Positions 1 to 10,475 of a DNA stretch of 64,000 nt are shown one piece after another. How positions within the stretch are numbered: the stretch's first letter is position 1; each line of letters begins with the position of its first letter. The notes under the pieces are model-generated. The model saw only the letters and a program-made list of their open reading frames with translations. It made no database searches and was not told the DNA's origin. Source of the DNA: Opisthocomus hoazin (taxonomy: Eukaryota > Chordata > Aves > Opisthocomiformes > Opisthocomidae); the NCBI RefSeq assembly GCF_030867145.1, contig NC_134418.1:64501-128500 (forward strand). Reading direction: 5' to 3'. The position numbers were made by a program, and so were the translations under genes.

Positions 1-945
1 CACAGTCCCCTGGGAAAGGGGAGGGATGAACCACCAAAAGACATTAAGGCGGCCAGAGGAGCAGCAGTAAGTTTTCTCATCTGCTTTAAATTTAAAGCGT
101 ACAAAGCCTCGACGAGAGAAATTGACCCTTACCGAAAACAACAATGCCTGCTCTTTTACTATAACTATCTCTGTTGCATCACCAACGTGACCTAATAAGT
201 AGTTAAACCTCATTTGTCTGGGGTGTAGACAGAAAAAGATAGCTGTCCTACTAAGCTACACAAGAAAGTAGTTCATTAAATGCAGTAACAATATTATTAT
301 CAAAATGTATGTGCTTACTTTTCCTATAAAACACCCAAAATGCTACAGGCTTACTTTTAATTTCTAGCAAGACCACCCATGCTACCTAAATTCCACCAGA
401 AGTATTTTCCAGATAGGACTGAATGACAAAGCAGAATTAGATCCTGTAAGAATATAGTAACTCTGGTTGCAAAGTAAATTATTTACTCTAAATAGCCGAT
501 GGTTCAGAGCCACCTTGAAAGCCTCTCTGACTGACTGCCTTAAGAGAACTAGATGAGTCCCAAAGGACAGAAAACAGAAAAAACCCATGGAAATATAAGA
601 AACATATCAGAAAATTACATGAAGTGGCCTAATTAACACCTTAGTAGATAGAACAAATTAAATTGCAGAACACAACAAAGAACCACCATGGGAGATGTGT
701 CAATAAAAAGAGATGAAGGCTATCGCCTTCTCTGCAAAACTGAAGAGATCTGAGCTGACGATGCACATCTTTGCAGTACCAGATACCAAACAGAAACATA
801 CAACAAGACAAAAAACAAAAATACTGCTCTAGGGCACTAAGATGGCTTTAGAAAACATTCCGGTAGAACAGGAGGCATCGTCACATGGATTATAGCGGTC
901 CCAAGAGACCAATGAGATCTCAGGGATGCTGTGAGCTCAAAAGAG
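1..945. other. AT-rich unique sequence, no gene seen
   Basis: No convincing coding exon, RNA gene or known repeat is visible. The sequence is ordinary AT-rich intergenic DNA with short open frames only. It becomes purine-rich towards its right end. Confidence 0.5.
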
Positions 946-2420
946 AATTGAACAAAGGACAGATGTTGTCTGGGGACTGAATCAAGGAGCACCAAATGGA
1001 TGAGAGGACAGAAAGATGAACTGGGGTAATGGATGCAGACTCGGGAAGGGTTCTGAGGGGAAAAGAGGGGTGCAAAGTGCCCTCACAAGCAAAAACAGGG
1101 CTCTAAGGCATAGGCAATGTGTTGCGAGAGCTCAGCAAAGGGAGCAGAGGAGACCTGAGACCAAAGAGGCCTCAGAGATGACAAGGAGGAACTCCAAAGG
1201 GGATTTCAACAAAGTACAGATGTCATCGGGGGCAGGGAGGCTGGACAAAGGCATGCTAAATAGCAAAGAGTAAGATAAGAGCGTTCTGAAGAGCACAAAC
1301 AGATAAAACCAAAAGAGAGCTAAAGTGCTACAAGAGTGCTGCGGAGTACAAGAAAGGACTCGGAAGACATTGTTCTAGAGAGCAGAAGAATTAGGAGGGG
1401 GCAGGGTAAGAAAAGAAGTCATGGAGACACAGTGAGGGCCTCAGGAGGGCATCTAGGCAAACTAGAGATAACAGAGAGGAACCGAACTGAGACACTCACT
1501 ATGGCAGGGAAAAAGATAAAGGAGCGCTTGTAACAAAGAACAAAAAGGACAGAACAAGAGAGATGGAAAGGGAGATGAAGTGTTACAAGGTGCTGTGGAG
1601 ATCAAGGAATGTCTCGGGGAAGCATCGGGACTGTGAGAAGAGGGGTGTTGAGGGGTGGGGTGCTGTTGGACACAGGAAGGCTTGGGAATCACAAAGAGGA
1701 ACTCGGGTGACCATCTGAGCAGAGTACATATGGTCTGAGGTGGCTGAGGACTGAATACAGGAATCCTAGAGAGCGTAGAGCAACAAACGAGCATTCTGTG
1801 GCTAAAAGATGGCCCCACCTGAAGCACTACATGACGTGATGGTAACAGAGGGGTTCCGAGAGGGACAGACAAAAGGCAGCTTGAGGACACAATGAAGTAG
1901 TCCAGAGGGGATTTGAACAGACTACAGATGTCCTCAGGTGACCAGGGACTGAACGGAGGTATGCTAGCTAGCGTAGAGGACAACAAGAGTGTTCTGGAGA
2001 TGAAAGATGGCATCAGGAAAGGTTCTTAGGGAGACAGAAGGGTGCAAAGTGTGCTACAGAGACAAAGGAATGCTGCTGGGCACGAGGATGGCCTTGGGAA
2101 GTACAATGACAACAGGGGAAGGGTTCTGAGCGCGAGAGAGAGAGAGACAGAGTGGCTCTGGGACAAGATGCAAAACTCCAGAAGGTGTTCCAGCAATGTA
2201 CAGATGTCCTCAGGGGACGAGCAACTGAATGGAGACATGCTAGATGGCAGGGAATAAGGCAAGAGAGCTCTGGGGCACAGAGGAATCCTGAGGAAGGGTT
2301 CCATCTGAATCAGAGAGAAAAAACAGTGATGGGTAACTAAAACAGAGAAAGACAATCTAAAGAGTGATGGCAAAGAAGCAAGAGAAGAAATTAAAGAGAA
2401 CAAAGGCAAAAAAAGTAGGC
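946..2420 (+). repeat. degenerate tandem repeat, roughly 200-270 bp period
   Basis: A block built around TACAGATGTCNTC recurs near 959, 1216, 1715, 1922 and 2196. Each time it is followed by a G-rich stretch, an ACTGAA or CTGGAC element, then ATGCTAG and AGCRTAGAG. Spacing is irregular (about 207 to 274 bp, with one double step), so this is an old decayed tandem array. Its purine-rich + strand resembles the satellite further right, but I cannot align it to a specific part of the 13.7-kb unit. Confidence 0.55.
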
Positions 2421-2439
2421 AGATGTCACAGATGGAATG

Positions 2440-2810
2440 ATGCGCCGCATTCATAACAGAGAAGCAACAAAATGTTTCTTGATATATAACAGCAATTTAA
2501 CAAAATTTGATAGTACATGCGACAGTGGTTCAACAAGCTTCAATGGCAAAGTACACTGCATTATCTATTGCGTAGAAGACAGGGTCGAACAAAACTGTCA
2601 TGGATACCCTTCCGTGGAGCCACGAGATTCAGAATGGACCCCCTTGCATTCTAAACTCCTTCTCAGAGAGGAGTCTAGGTGCAGCTGGATCCAGGCTTTG
2701 CCCCAGACTCGGTAAACCGTTTGTCTAAGGGATTATATGCGCACAATCCATCCTTTACATCACTTAGCCAAGATGTAAATAGGCTCAGCAAACTCAATAG
2801 ATGAAGACAT
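2440..2810. other. non-satellite insert, possibly an old dispersed repeat fossil
   Basis: The base composition changes abruptly from purine-rich to mixed, then returns to purine-rich at about 2811. It reads like a decayed dispersed element, perhaps non-coding LTR-element sequence. I could not place it in a family and see no terminal repeats. Confidence 0.3.
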
Positions 2811-3299
2811 TGAAAAAAAAAATTTTAAAAGCGACAAAGTAGAGGACAGGCAGGAAGAAATAAAACACACGGACAGGGAATGAGTTGAATGTAGGCACAG
2901 ACAGAAAATTTAGAAAGCAATGGGGTACAGGTCACATGGGTAAGAATTTAAACATGGGGAGAGGGAGCTGGATAAACGGCCCAAGGGAAAGGACATCGGA
3001 GCAGCGACACGGCGTAGAGCAGAGGCGGTCACTGAATACAGACACAGGTCACTGGGTAAAGGGAGACCTAGAACTGCAATTTTCCCAAGAAAGGGGGAAG
3101 AAGGCTGTATGGGAAGAGTGAAACAATAGCAGGTGGGGAGCCAGAAAGGGAGAGACATAGAAAGAAAACGTAGAAGGCGACAAGATACAGGGCAACGTTG
3201 GCAGAAGAGCAAAAAATTTTGGGGAGCCAGAGAGCCCAAAAAGAAGATGGAGGTAGGGACAGGCAGAGATCTGGAGAAGCGTGGCAGGGATAGGCCCAG
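2811..3299 (+). repeat. outlying purine-rich satellite
   Basis: Purine-rich + strand with words such as GGACAGGGAATG, GACAGAAAGAG and GGGAGCCAG, which are hallmarks of the satellite filling the 13.7-kb units. It directly precedes a decayed exon-like segment, in the same order as in the units. Confidence 0.5.
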
Positions 3300-3930
3300 A
3301 CACATGACTCACCACAGCTCCTGGCACTGGCATGAGACTTTCACTGCCCCAAGGCTTCTCTCGCTGCCTCTGCCACCTTCCTCATCTGCAGTGCCGGCTG
3401 CCCGACTCTCACCCCTCAGGAGCAGGCAGCAGGTGCCTCAACACTTCTTTCCCACGAAGCTTCCCGGACACATGGCAGCTCACACACGCAGCCCATGGAG
3501 GCACCTAGCTCCCCGGAGCCGTGTGCTGCTGGTGTGGTCCGTCGGGGATGGCTGGGAGCAATCCTGCCTCGCCACGGAGGCCAGCCGGTCCTTGCTGGAA
3601 CCCCCCATTGCCTGCAGAGCCCCCTTCAATTTGCTCCCCAGCCAGCTCCTGCAGGCAGGTATGCCCGGGCAGCCACCTCCCCAGCCAGAGCCCCTTGGCA
3701 TAGCAGAGGCAGCCCCATCCTCACCTCACCAGCTGCACCCCGGGCTACCCTGGCCCATCCCCACCTGCAGCCTTTTGAACATCTTGGCCCAGCCCCATCC
3801 TCACGGGTCCCACCTGGGCTGCCCCAGCCCACAAATGGAGCCCATTGGAAACAGGGGCCATCATCACCCCCTCCCCTGGACACCACCACAGCCACTTGCT
3901 GTGGAAAAAATAGAGGAGAAAATTGAAAAA
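3300..3930 (-). pseudogene. outlying, heavily diverged copy of the exon-2/CpG-island module
   Basis: On the minus strand a GAGCTGTG|GTGAGT donor-like site (near 3308-3320) matches the exon-2 donor of the array units. The + text around 3310-3370 aligns loosely with the 110-nt exon, and 3460-3540 aligns with the stretch just upstream of it (GAAGCTYCC, then GTGCTGCTGGTG). The rest is GC-rich but has lost most CpG. It looks like a relic of an array that once reached further left or was duplicated long ago. By-eye alignment only. Confidence 0.45.
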
Positions 3931-3934
3931 CTGG

Positions 3935-4400
3935 GATGGTGAACTAAAATGGAGATGTAGAATAAAATCTAAAAAGTGGGGACAAGAGAGAAAGAGAAGA
4001 AATAACTAAAAATAAATACTTTGAAAAGAAAAAGGTAGGCATATGAAGAACATTTAAAAAGCAATGCGCATTAGGGAAGGAAGTACTTACGAAAAAGAGA
4101 TAACAGAGACGTAGAAAGATATTTTAAAAAGCAAGGGCACTAAGGAAAGGCAAGAAATAATTAAAAAATAAAGGTGGACAAATAAACACAGCAAAAGGGA
4201 TAAAAGTAGACAAAATTTTAAAAGCAACGGGGAGTATAGAAATGAGGAAAAAATTAAAAATAGACAATAAACTAAAGTGAGGACTTAGGAAAAAAATTTT
4301 AAAAGTGACAGTACTAAGGAAATACAAGAAATAATTAAAAAAAACCTAAGGGAATAAATGACGCAGAGAAAGAACATTTTAAATGCACTAGACATTCGAG
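3935..4400 (+). repeat. A/purine-rich degenerate tandem repeat, about 70-80 bp period
   Basis: The motif ATTTTAAAAAGCAA recurs near 4047, 4120, 4210, 4295 and 4376. It is followed by ACTAAGGAAA and GAAATAATTAAAAA. This looks like a distant, AT-shifted relative of the purine satellite. Confidence 0.5.
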
Positions 4401-4540
4401 AAATTGTATTATTGCAGCAACATCATGGTGGCAGCAGCATCACAGAGGCCTCGGTGGCACAAAAGCAACAGTGGCGGCATCACAAGAGCAGCGGTGTCAC
4501 GGCAGCAGTGCAATCACCACAGCAGTAGCAGCAAAACATA
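4401..4540. repeat. degenerate CAG/CAT trinucleotide-rich tract
   Basis: Imperfect runs of GCAGCA, CATCA and GTGGC triplets (GCAGCAGCATCAC, CACAGCAGTAGCAGC) form a cryptic trinucleotide repeat. No coding frame can be justified. Confidence 0.5.
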
Positions 4541-5440
4541 ATTGCAGGATGAAAAGGGCTTGACCAGAGCTATGCCCATGAGGAGATGCACTCAAGACTC
4601 TTGGGAGAGCTGCCGAGGTGCCTGCTGATCACAAAGGGCTATGGAGACATCAAGACGTGAGGAAGGTATGTGATAAGACAGAGACAGGAACTGCCCAGCC
4701 CTGCCACACAACACCAGAAAAGAAGCACCTACTGGGCACTATGCCGACACGTACATGCATTCGAGACACTAGGGATGGTGCCTGATGTGCATAACGAGCT
4801 CCTTGAGTGCAAAGAGCAACGAGGACGTCGAGACCCAGGGAGGGTCTACGGCACAGAAGACAGACCACACAAACAACACAAAACTACAGACACAGGCTGG
4901 AAATGCCCTGCCCAGCACACATGAGTGTCGTGCTGCAATGAAACCTGGTCCCTTCGCCTGCCCAAAGGGGCCCGCTCCCAAGCAGCCCTCTCCCTTACGC
5001 TAACTTCACAACCCTTCCCTGTAATTCCCAACCTTGTCCTCTCCTCCCAGCCCCTGCCCCTCAACTTCGCTTTCAGAAGGACAGAGGTCAGAATCCACCC
5101 ATCGTCAACAAAAAAAAAGACATTGGCTAACCGGGATGCTCCTGCAGTCGCCTGGTTCCGCATCGTCATCTGCAAAAAAAAATAAAATAAAAAACAAAAA
5201 AACACACCCTCACACACTGCTGACAGTAAGCGTCACAGCAGCCAACGCCAGCCTCTTCTACAAAGGCCGCCGCCTCAAGAGTGCTGCGGTGCTCTGCTCA
5301 CCTGCTCATTCCAGACTCCGACGCCACGGCCATCATTGCTTCTGGTACCTAACATACCAAGAGGCACAAAATCACCATTGCTCTTGTGAGAAGTCACCCG
5401 CCCCACGCTGCTCCTTGCTGCCACCCAGCTCACTTGGACA
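4541..5440. other. no gene recognised
   Basis: Mixed composition with A-rich runs near 5110 and 5176. There are short open frames on both strands but none with splice or domain evidence. The right end leads into a retroviral pol fossil and may include decayed upstream sequence of it. Confidence 0.4.
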
Positions 5441-5444
5441 TTTG

Positions 5445-6850
5445 GAGTAGCTAAATTAAATCTGCAGCTTCTAGTCCCAGCCCATCCTCTTCCCTCCTCC
5501 AAATTAACTAATGTAAAACTGTATTGTTTGCCATTAGGAGCCAGGGAAGGCATAGCACCCGTACCAGCAGAACTGCAGGAACAAGGAGTTATAGTTCCCA
5601 CCCACTCACCTTACAATTCCCCGGTCTGGCCAGTGCAAAAATCAAATGGGAAGTGGCAGCTAACAATCAATTATCGCCGTTTAAATGCTAATACAGGACC
5701 ATTAACCACTGCTGTGCCTTACATAGCCGACCTCATTTAGGAACATGCCACCCAATTTTAGCAACTATTGATGTTAAAGACATGTTTTTCATGGTTCCCC
5801 TTCAACCTGAACATCAAACCCACTTTGCTTTCACTTGGAAAGGACAACAATATACATTCACTGGGTTGTCCCAAGGACTTAAACACTCCCCTACCCTAGC
5901 ACACCATGCCCTAGCGAGGGAATTAGAAAAAATCCCTCTGGATAAGGAGGTCAAAATCTATCAGTATATAGACAATGTGTTAATGGGGGGGGAAGCAAGC
6001 AGCATCAGTTCACAAAGCGCAGGCCACAGTCATTAAACACCTAGAAGGGCTAGGTCTGCAGATTTCACCAGAAAAGGTACAACCTCCTGCCCCTCGAGGT
6101 AAAATTCTTAGGGATCTGGTAGAAAGGTGGATCTGTGTGTATTCCTGATGAGACTCTGACAACATTAGACCAAATATGAATACCTACCTCAAAACGAGAA
6201 TTGCAGTAAGTGTTAGGAACCTTGGTTTTCTGGTGAAAACATATTCCCGATTTTTCCATAATAGCTAGACCATTATATGATTTATTGCAAAAAGGTGATT
6301 CTTGGGACTGGACTCCTGTACATGAAAAAGCCCTACAAGTATTAATATTTGCAGCCTCTAATTATCAAGCCTTAGGCCCTATTCACCCCACTGACCCAAT
6401 CCAGATTGAATGAGGATTTGCTCAGTCGGGACTGTTAATCCACCTTTGACAAAAGGAGCCAGAGGGACCCCCAAAGCCTATTGGATTTTATTCACGTAGG
6501 TTTAAGGATGCAGAAAAAAGTTATACAGAACAGGAAAAGGGACTATTTGCACTGCGGGAAGCGGAACATATCATCTGCTAACAGCCAATTATACTTAGAG
6601 GCCCCTTTAAGATAATGAAACCAATTTTGGCCAGAACCCCAATCCCTGATGGGGTGGCACACCATGCATCTGTGCAAAAGCGGTATGCACAGATTGAACA
6701 TTATTGTACCATCTTCCAGGTATCTGAGGGTATACACAAAAAACTAACTGTACAAGAAGAATTTCTCCTTAAGTACAAAAATGATCCTCCATCCCATTAT
6801 ATGAGTTGCCCCTCCATTTTCTGAAAAACTAGAGGAGGTTTGGTTTACTG
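5445..6850 (+). mobile_element. endogenous retrovirus pol fossil (reverse transcriptase, start of RNase H)
   Basis: Translation shows reverse-transcriptase landmarks in the right order: SPYNSPVWPVQKSNGKWQL, NYRRLNANTGPL, ATIDVKDMFFMVPLQP and the catalytic-box region near 5960. These are followed by text typical of the RT connection and RNase H domains. The family looks like an avian ERV, tentatively class III/ERVL-like. It is broken and old, with several breaks. No LTRs, gag or env are seen beside it. Pol similarity ends where the 27-bp minisatellite begins. Confidence 0.8.
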
Positions 6851-6852
6851 AT

Positions 6853-7844
6853 GCCGGGCGCCACCGCGCATGCCCGGCCGCCGGGCGCCACCGCGCATGC
6901 CCGGCCGCCGGGCGCCACCGCGCATGCCCGGCCGCCGGGCGCCACCGCGCATGCCCGGCCGCCGGGCGCCACCGCGCATGCCCGGCCGCCGGGCGCCACC
7001 GCGCATGCCCGGCCGCCGGGCGCCACCGCGCATGCCCGGCCGCCGGGCGCCACCGCGCATGCCCGGCCGCCGGGCGCCACCGCGCATGCCCGGCCGCCGG
7101 GCGCCACCGCGCATGCCCGGCCGCCGGGCGCCACCGCGCATGCCCGGCCGCCGGGCGCCACCGCGCATGCCCGGCCGCCGGGCGCCACCGCGCATGCCCG
7201 GCCGCCGGGCGCCACCGCGCATGCCCGGCCGCCGGGCGCCACCGCGCATGCCCGGCCGCCGGGCGCCACCGCGCATGCCCGGCCGCCGGGCGCCACCGCG
7301 CATGCCCGGCCGCCGGGCGCCACCGCGCATGCCCGGCCGCCGGGCGCCACCGCGCATGCCCGGCCGCCGGGCGCCACCGCGCATGCCCGGCCGCCGGGCG
7401 CCACCGCGCATGCCCGGCCGCCGGGCGCCACCGCGCATGCCCGGCCGCCGGGCGCCACCGCGCATGCCCGGCCGCCGGGCGCCACCGCGCATGCCCGGCC
7501 GCCGGGCGCCACCGCGCATGCCCGGCCGCCGGGCGCCACCGCGCATGCCCGGCCGCCGGGCGCCACCGCGCATGCCCGGCCGCCGGGCGCCACCGCGCAT
7601 GCCCGGCCGCCGGGCGCCACCGCGCATGCCCGGCCGCCGGGCGCCACCGCGCATGCCCGGCCGCCGGGCGCCACCGCGCATGCCCGGCCGCCGGGCGCCA
7701 CCGCGCATGCCCGGCCGCCGGGCGCCACCGCGCATGCCCGGCCGCCGGGCGCCACCGCGCATGCCCGGCCGCCGGGCGCCACCGCGCATGCCCGGCCGCC
7801 GGGCGCCACCGCGCATGCCCGGCCGCCGGGCGCCACCGCGCATG
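6853..7844. repeat. 27-bp GC-rich minisatellite, about 37 perfect copies
   Basis: The unit GCATGCCCGGCCGCCGGGCG + CCACCGC (27 bp) repeats head to tail with no variant copy that I could find. Each unit has six CpGs and a GCGCATGC core. Because 27 is divisible by 3, all frames stay open across the array and give artificial 9-residue repeat proteins. The seed appears to be the GGCGCCACCGCGCAT segment of the short-unit terminal exon (compare 44626-44643). The array sits exactly between the ERV pol fossil and the diverged leftmost macrosatellite monomer. Confidence 0.95.
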
Positions 7845-8600
7845 ACCGCGCATGCGGCTGAACCACTTTTCGGGTAACGCGCGCACCGTGAACCCTGCCA
7901 GAAAACACACGAAACCGGCAACAAAATACAGCTCGTCCTGCGCAACGGGGTCCGTGGCGGCACCAGGCGCAACGTGACCGAGAGCAATGCGACTGCCCGG
8001 CAGCCAAGTCCGTGGAAACGGCACCTTCCCGGCCTGTCCTGGTCAGCACAGCCCGGGAGCCGGGTGCCAGAAGACCGCCCCTCCCCTGGTTGCCCCGGGG
8101 AACCAACGCGGCCGACCGCCAGCCCCCGCCAGCGGACCGCAGCACCCACCACACCGCGATAGGCATCTTCCCCCGTGCCTACGTTTGCGGGGACACCGTG
8201 CCCTCCCGCTGACGCACCCGGAAGACCCCCCGAGCCCCATAGCAGCCCCACGCTCCACAGCGCAGCTCCGGACAGCCCCCACCACCCGGCTCCGGTACGG
8301 CGCCGCACCCTCGCCGCTCCTTGCTTCCGACGGAGTCCCGCTGTCCCGCCCTCCTGAGGGCTTTCCCCTGGACCCACCCGTTACTCGCCCACCCCCCCAC
8401 CTGCTCACCTGCTCCCTCGCTGCAGCCACATCCCGGTGACGTGCAGTAACGGCTCTGCTCCTCCCTTGGCTCGCACCAGCTCCTCCGCAGCAAAGCAGCA
8501 CCGGCCCCTTCACCAGCAGCCCCCCTATTAGAGGGAGGGGCCTTCGCCATCACCCTCACTGCCCACACCTGGGGCTCCTCCAGTCCCGGCCCACAGCTGC
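7845..8600 (-). pseudogene. leftmost, diverged copy of the short (ZNF143-type) transcription unit
   Basis: This aligns with 17400-18060 and its copies. A minus-strand donor (CTCAC at 8404-8408) follows an exon starting at 8409, and a pyrimidine-rich acceptor lies at about 7895 (TTTTCTGGCAG). What should be the terminal exon runs straight into the 27-bp minisatellite, and no AATAAA follows. The ZNF143-like sites are decayed (about 8013-8040). Probably a dead edge copy. Confidence 0.5.
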
Positions 8601-8754
8601 AGGCCAGCAGAAACAGGGGGCCATCGCCCCAGCCCCACAGCCGTTGCCCCAGCCCCACAGCCCGTCCGCTCCTCCCCTGGGCTCTATCGAAGCCCCTTGC
8701 CCCATGCAAATGAAGCACAAATGCAGCTGGGAGGGCAAAAAGGCACCACAGGTG

Positions 8755-8760
8755 TTTATT
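8755..8760 (-). terminator. polyadenylation signal (AATAAA) of candidate gene O-II, with its terminal exon at 8755-8971
   Basis: TTTATT on + reads AATAAA on minus. The exon upstream begins after CTTGTAG at 8972. It carries a 22-codon tail (RPAPCSSFL...APGAD) ending at the same stop as every other copy, although this is the most diverged copy. Confidence 0.55.
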
Positions 8761-8971
8761 CAGTCACGGACCCAGCCAGTCCCGAGAGCCGCTCTGCTCC
8801 AGGACTCAGCCCCCCCCCCCCCCCCAACACTCCCCCTGCCCCTCCAACACCTCGGCAGTCCTTCCCACAGCTGCGCCCGTTGCTCCAGCAGGGAACAGTC
8901 GGTCAGTCGGCTCCTGGAGCAATGTGCTGCTGGGCAGGGGCTGCCAAAAATGAGGAGCAGGGTGCAGGACG

Positions 8972-10006
8972 CTACAAGACAGGAGAAAAATGACAGATGG
9001 CTGGACAGCGGCAGTGTAACGAGAAAGCACAAAGCAGGGAAAGGGACAGTGAGAGAAGGACGGGGACAGGCAGTCCCACAGAGATGGAGAAAGAAGCAGC
9101 AGAAACAAGGAGAAGGAGCAGGACAAAGACCAACAAAGGAGGATGGGAGCAGGATGCAGATGCAAAAAAAAAAAAAAACCTGCAACAGGCAGCATGACAG
9201 AGAGGAAGGAAAAAAGAATAGGGGCAGACACCTGGACCGAGAGAGTTGGGCAAAGGCAAAAAAAAAAAAGCTGCAAAGACAAAAAAAGAAGCTATGAACA
9301 AAAGGCAGAGGGGGAGGAATGAAACACCAAGGATAGGCAGCTGGGAGAGCGAACGATGGAGGGAAGGGGCAAGGCTGGGGGGAACAACACAAAAACAAAC
9401 CACATAGCTACACATTACAGGGCAGAGAGGGAAGAATTAGGAAAAAGAGACTGCGAACTGGAAGAAAGAGAGCTGGAGAGCAAGATGAATAGCAATGCAT
9501 ACAGAAAGAATTCTAAAATAAGGTCACCAAGGAGCCAGAGACTGCGACATAGAGAAAGGACAAAAGCGACAGGCTGCAGGGTGGAGAGGGAAGAATTAAT
9601 GAACAGGGGCAGAGAGCCGGCCTGAAAGAGACCAAGAAAGCAGAAAGGCAAAAGGTCACACAGGTGATGGGGCAGAGAGGGAGGAATTAAAAAAATAGGG
9701 ACAGGGAGACTGACAGAGAGCAAGGCAGAAAAAGCAATAGGCCACAGGGCAGAGAGGGAGGAATGAATAAATAGCAACAGGGGACCGGACAGCATGTGAT
9801 GGAGAATGGAAACAAATAGCAATGGGCTCCAGGGAAGAGTGAGGAATTAACAAACAGGGACCGGGAGCAGGACAGCGAGACATGGAGAAAAAGAAAAAAA
9901 ACCAGTGATGGGCTACAAGACAGACAGGGAGGAAATAAAAAACAGCGCCACGGAGCCGGACACAGGAGAAAGAAGAAAAAAAAAAAAAAAGTGACAGGCT
10001 ACAGGG
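8972..10006 (+). repeat. purine-rich satellite, about 80-90 bp degenerate units
   Basis: The motif GGCAGAGAGGGAGGAATTAA recurs at about 9421, 9580, 9672, 9750 and 9835, spaced roughly 78-92 bp (one double step). Between copies come CAGGGACAGGGAGCCGGACAG and GAGAAAGAAAAAAC words. Nearly every position is a purine-rich word on +. Confidence 0.8.
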
Positions 10007-10475
10007 CTAGCCCAAGCTGGACAATGGGAATATTCCATACCATAGACTCACACGCAGCTTATGAATGCGGACTGGCCAGGGGGCCAGAATCGGCTCTTCT
10101 CATTTCCATGAGCTGGAATCCTCTCTTGGCCGGGAGGTCAAACTCTTATGTGAATTTAGCAAAATTCACGATTTCTGGGTTCCAGGTTCTGCGATCGCTG
10201 CTTGGGAACTGGCTGTGAATCGGTCATCAGGTGGTAAGAAAAATTGTATTGTATATAGTTTGGTTTGCATATTCATTATTATTATTGCTATTAGTAGTAG
10301 AAGTATTAGTATTATTAGTAGTATTTCCTTTGTTGTCTTATTAAACTGTCTTTATCTCAACCCACACGCTTTACCTTTTGTCCATTTCTCCTCCCCATCC
10401 CGCTGGGAAGGGTGGGGAGTGTGAGCGAGCAGCTCTCTAGTGCTTAGTTGTTGGCTGCCACATTAAACCACGACA
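10007..10475 (+). mobile_element. LTR fossil of an avian ERV (ERVL-like), oldest copy
   Basis: A TATA-region word (GCAGCTTATGAATG), an AT-rich middle, CTGTCTTTATCTCAACC and the 3' signature GAGCGAGCAGCTCTCTAG...TTAAACCACGACA identify the 3' part of a solo-type LTR in + orientation. No internal ERV sequence adjoins it. By eye roughly a fifth of positions differ from the copies at 20633, 34291, 48011 and 61673, and many are CpG losses. The insertion therefore predates the amplification. Confidence 0.75.

Noticed and set aside
6853-7844. CRISPR-like array
   Set aside because: No spacers. It is a pure head-to-tail minisatellite in a vertebrate genome.
6744-8377. 426-510-codon proteins with 9-residue repeats
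   Set aside because: A consequence of the 27-bp unit being a multiple of three. Open in five frames on both strands.
5445-10475. One provirus formed by the pol fossil at 5.4 kb and the LTR fossil at 10.0 kb
   Set aside because: The minisatellite, island and satellite lie between them. The LTR belongs to the repeating unit while the pol fossil lies outside it, so they are independent fossils.
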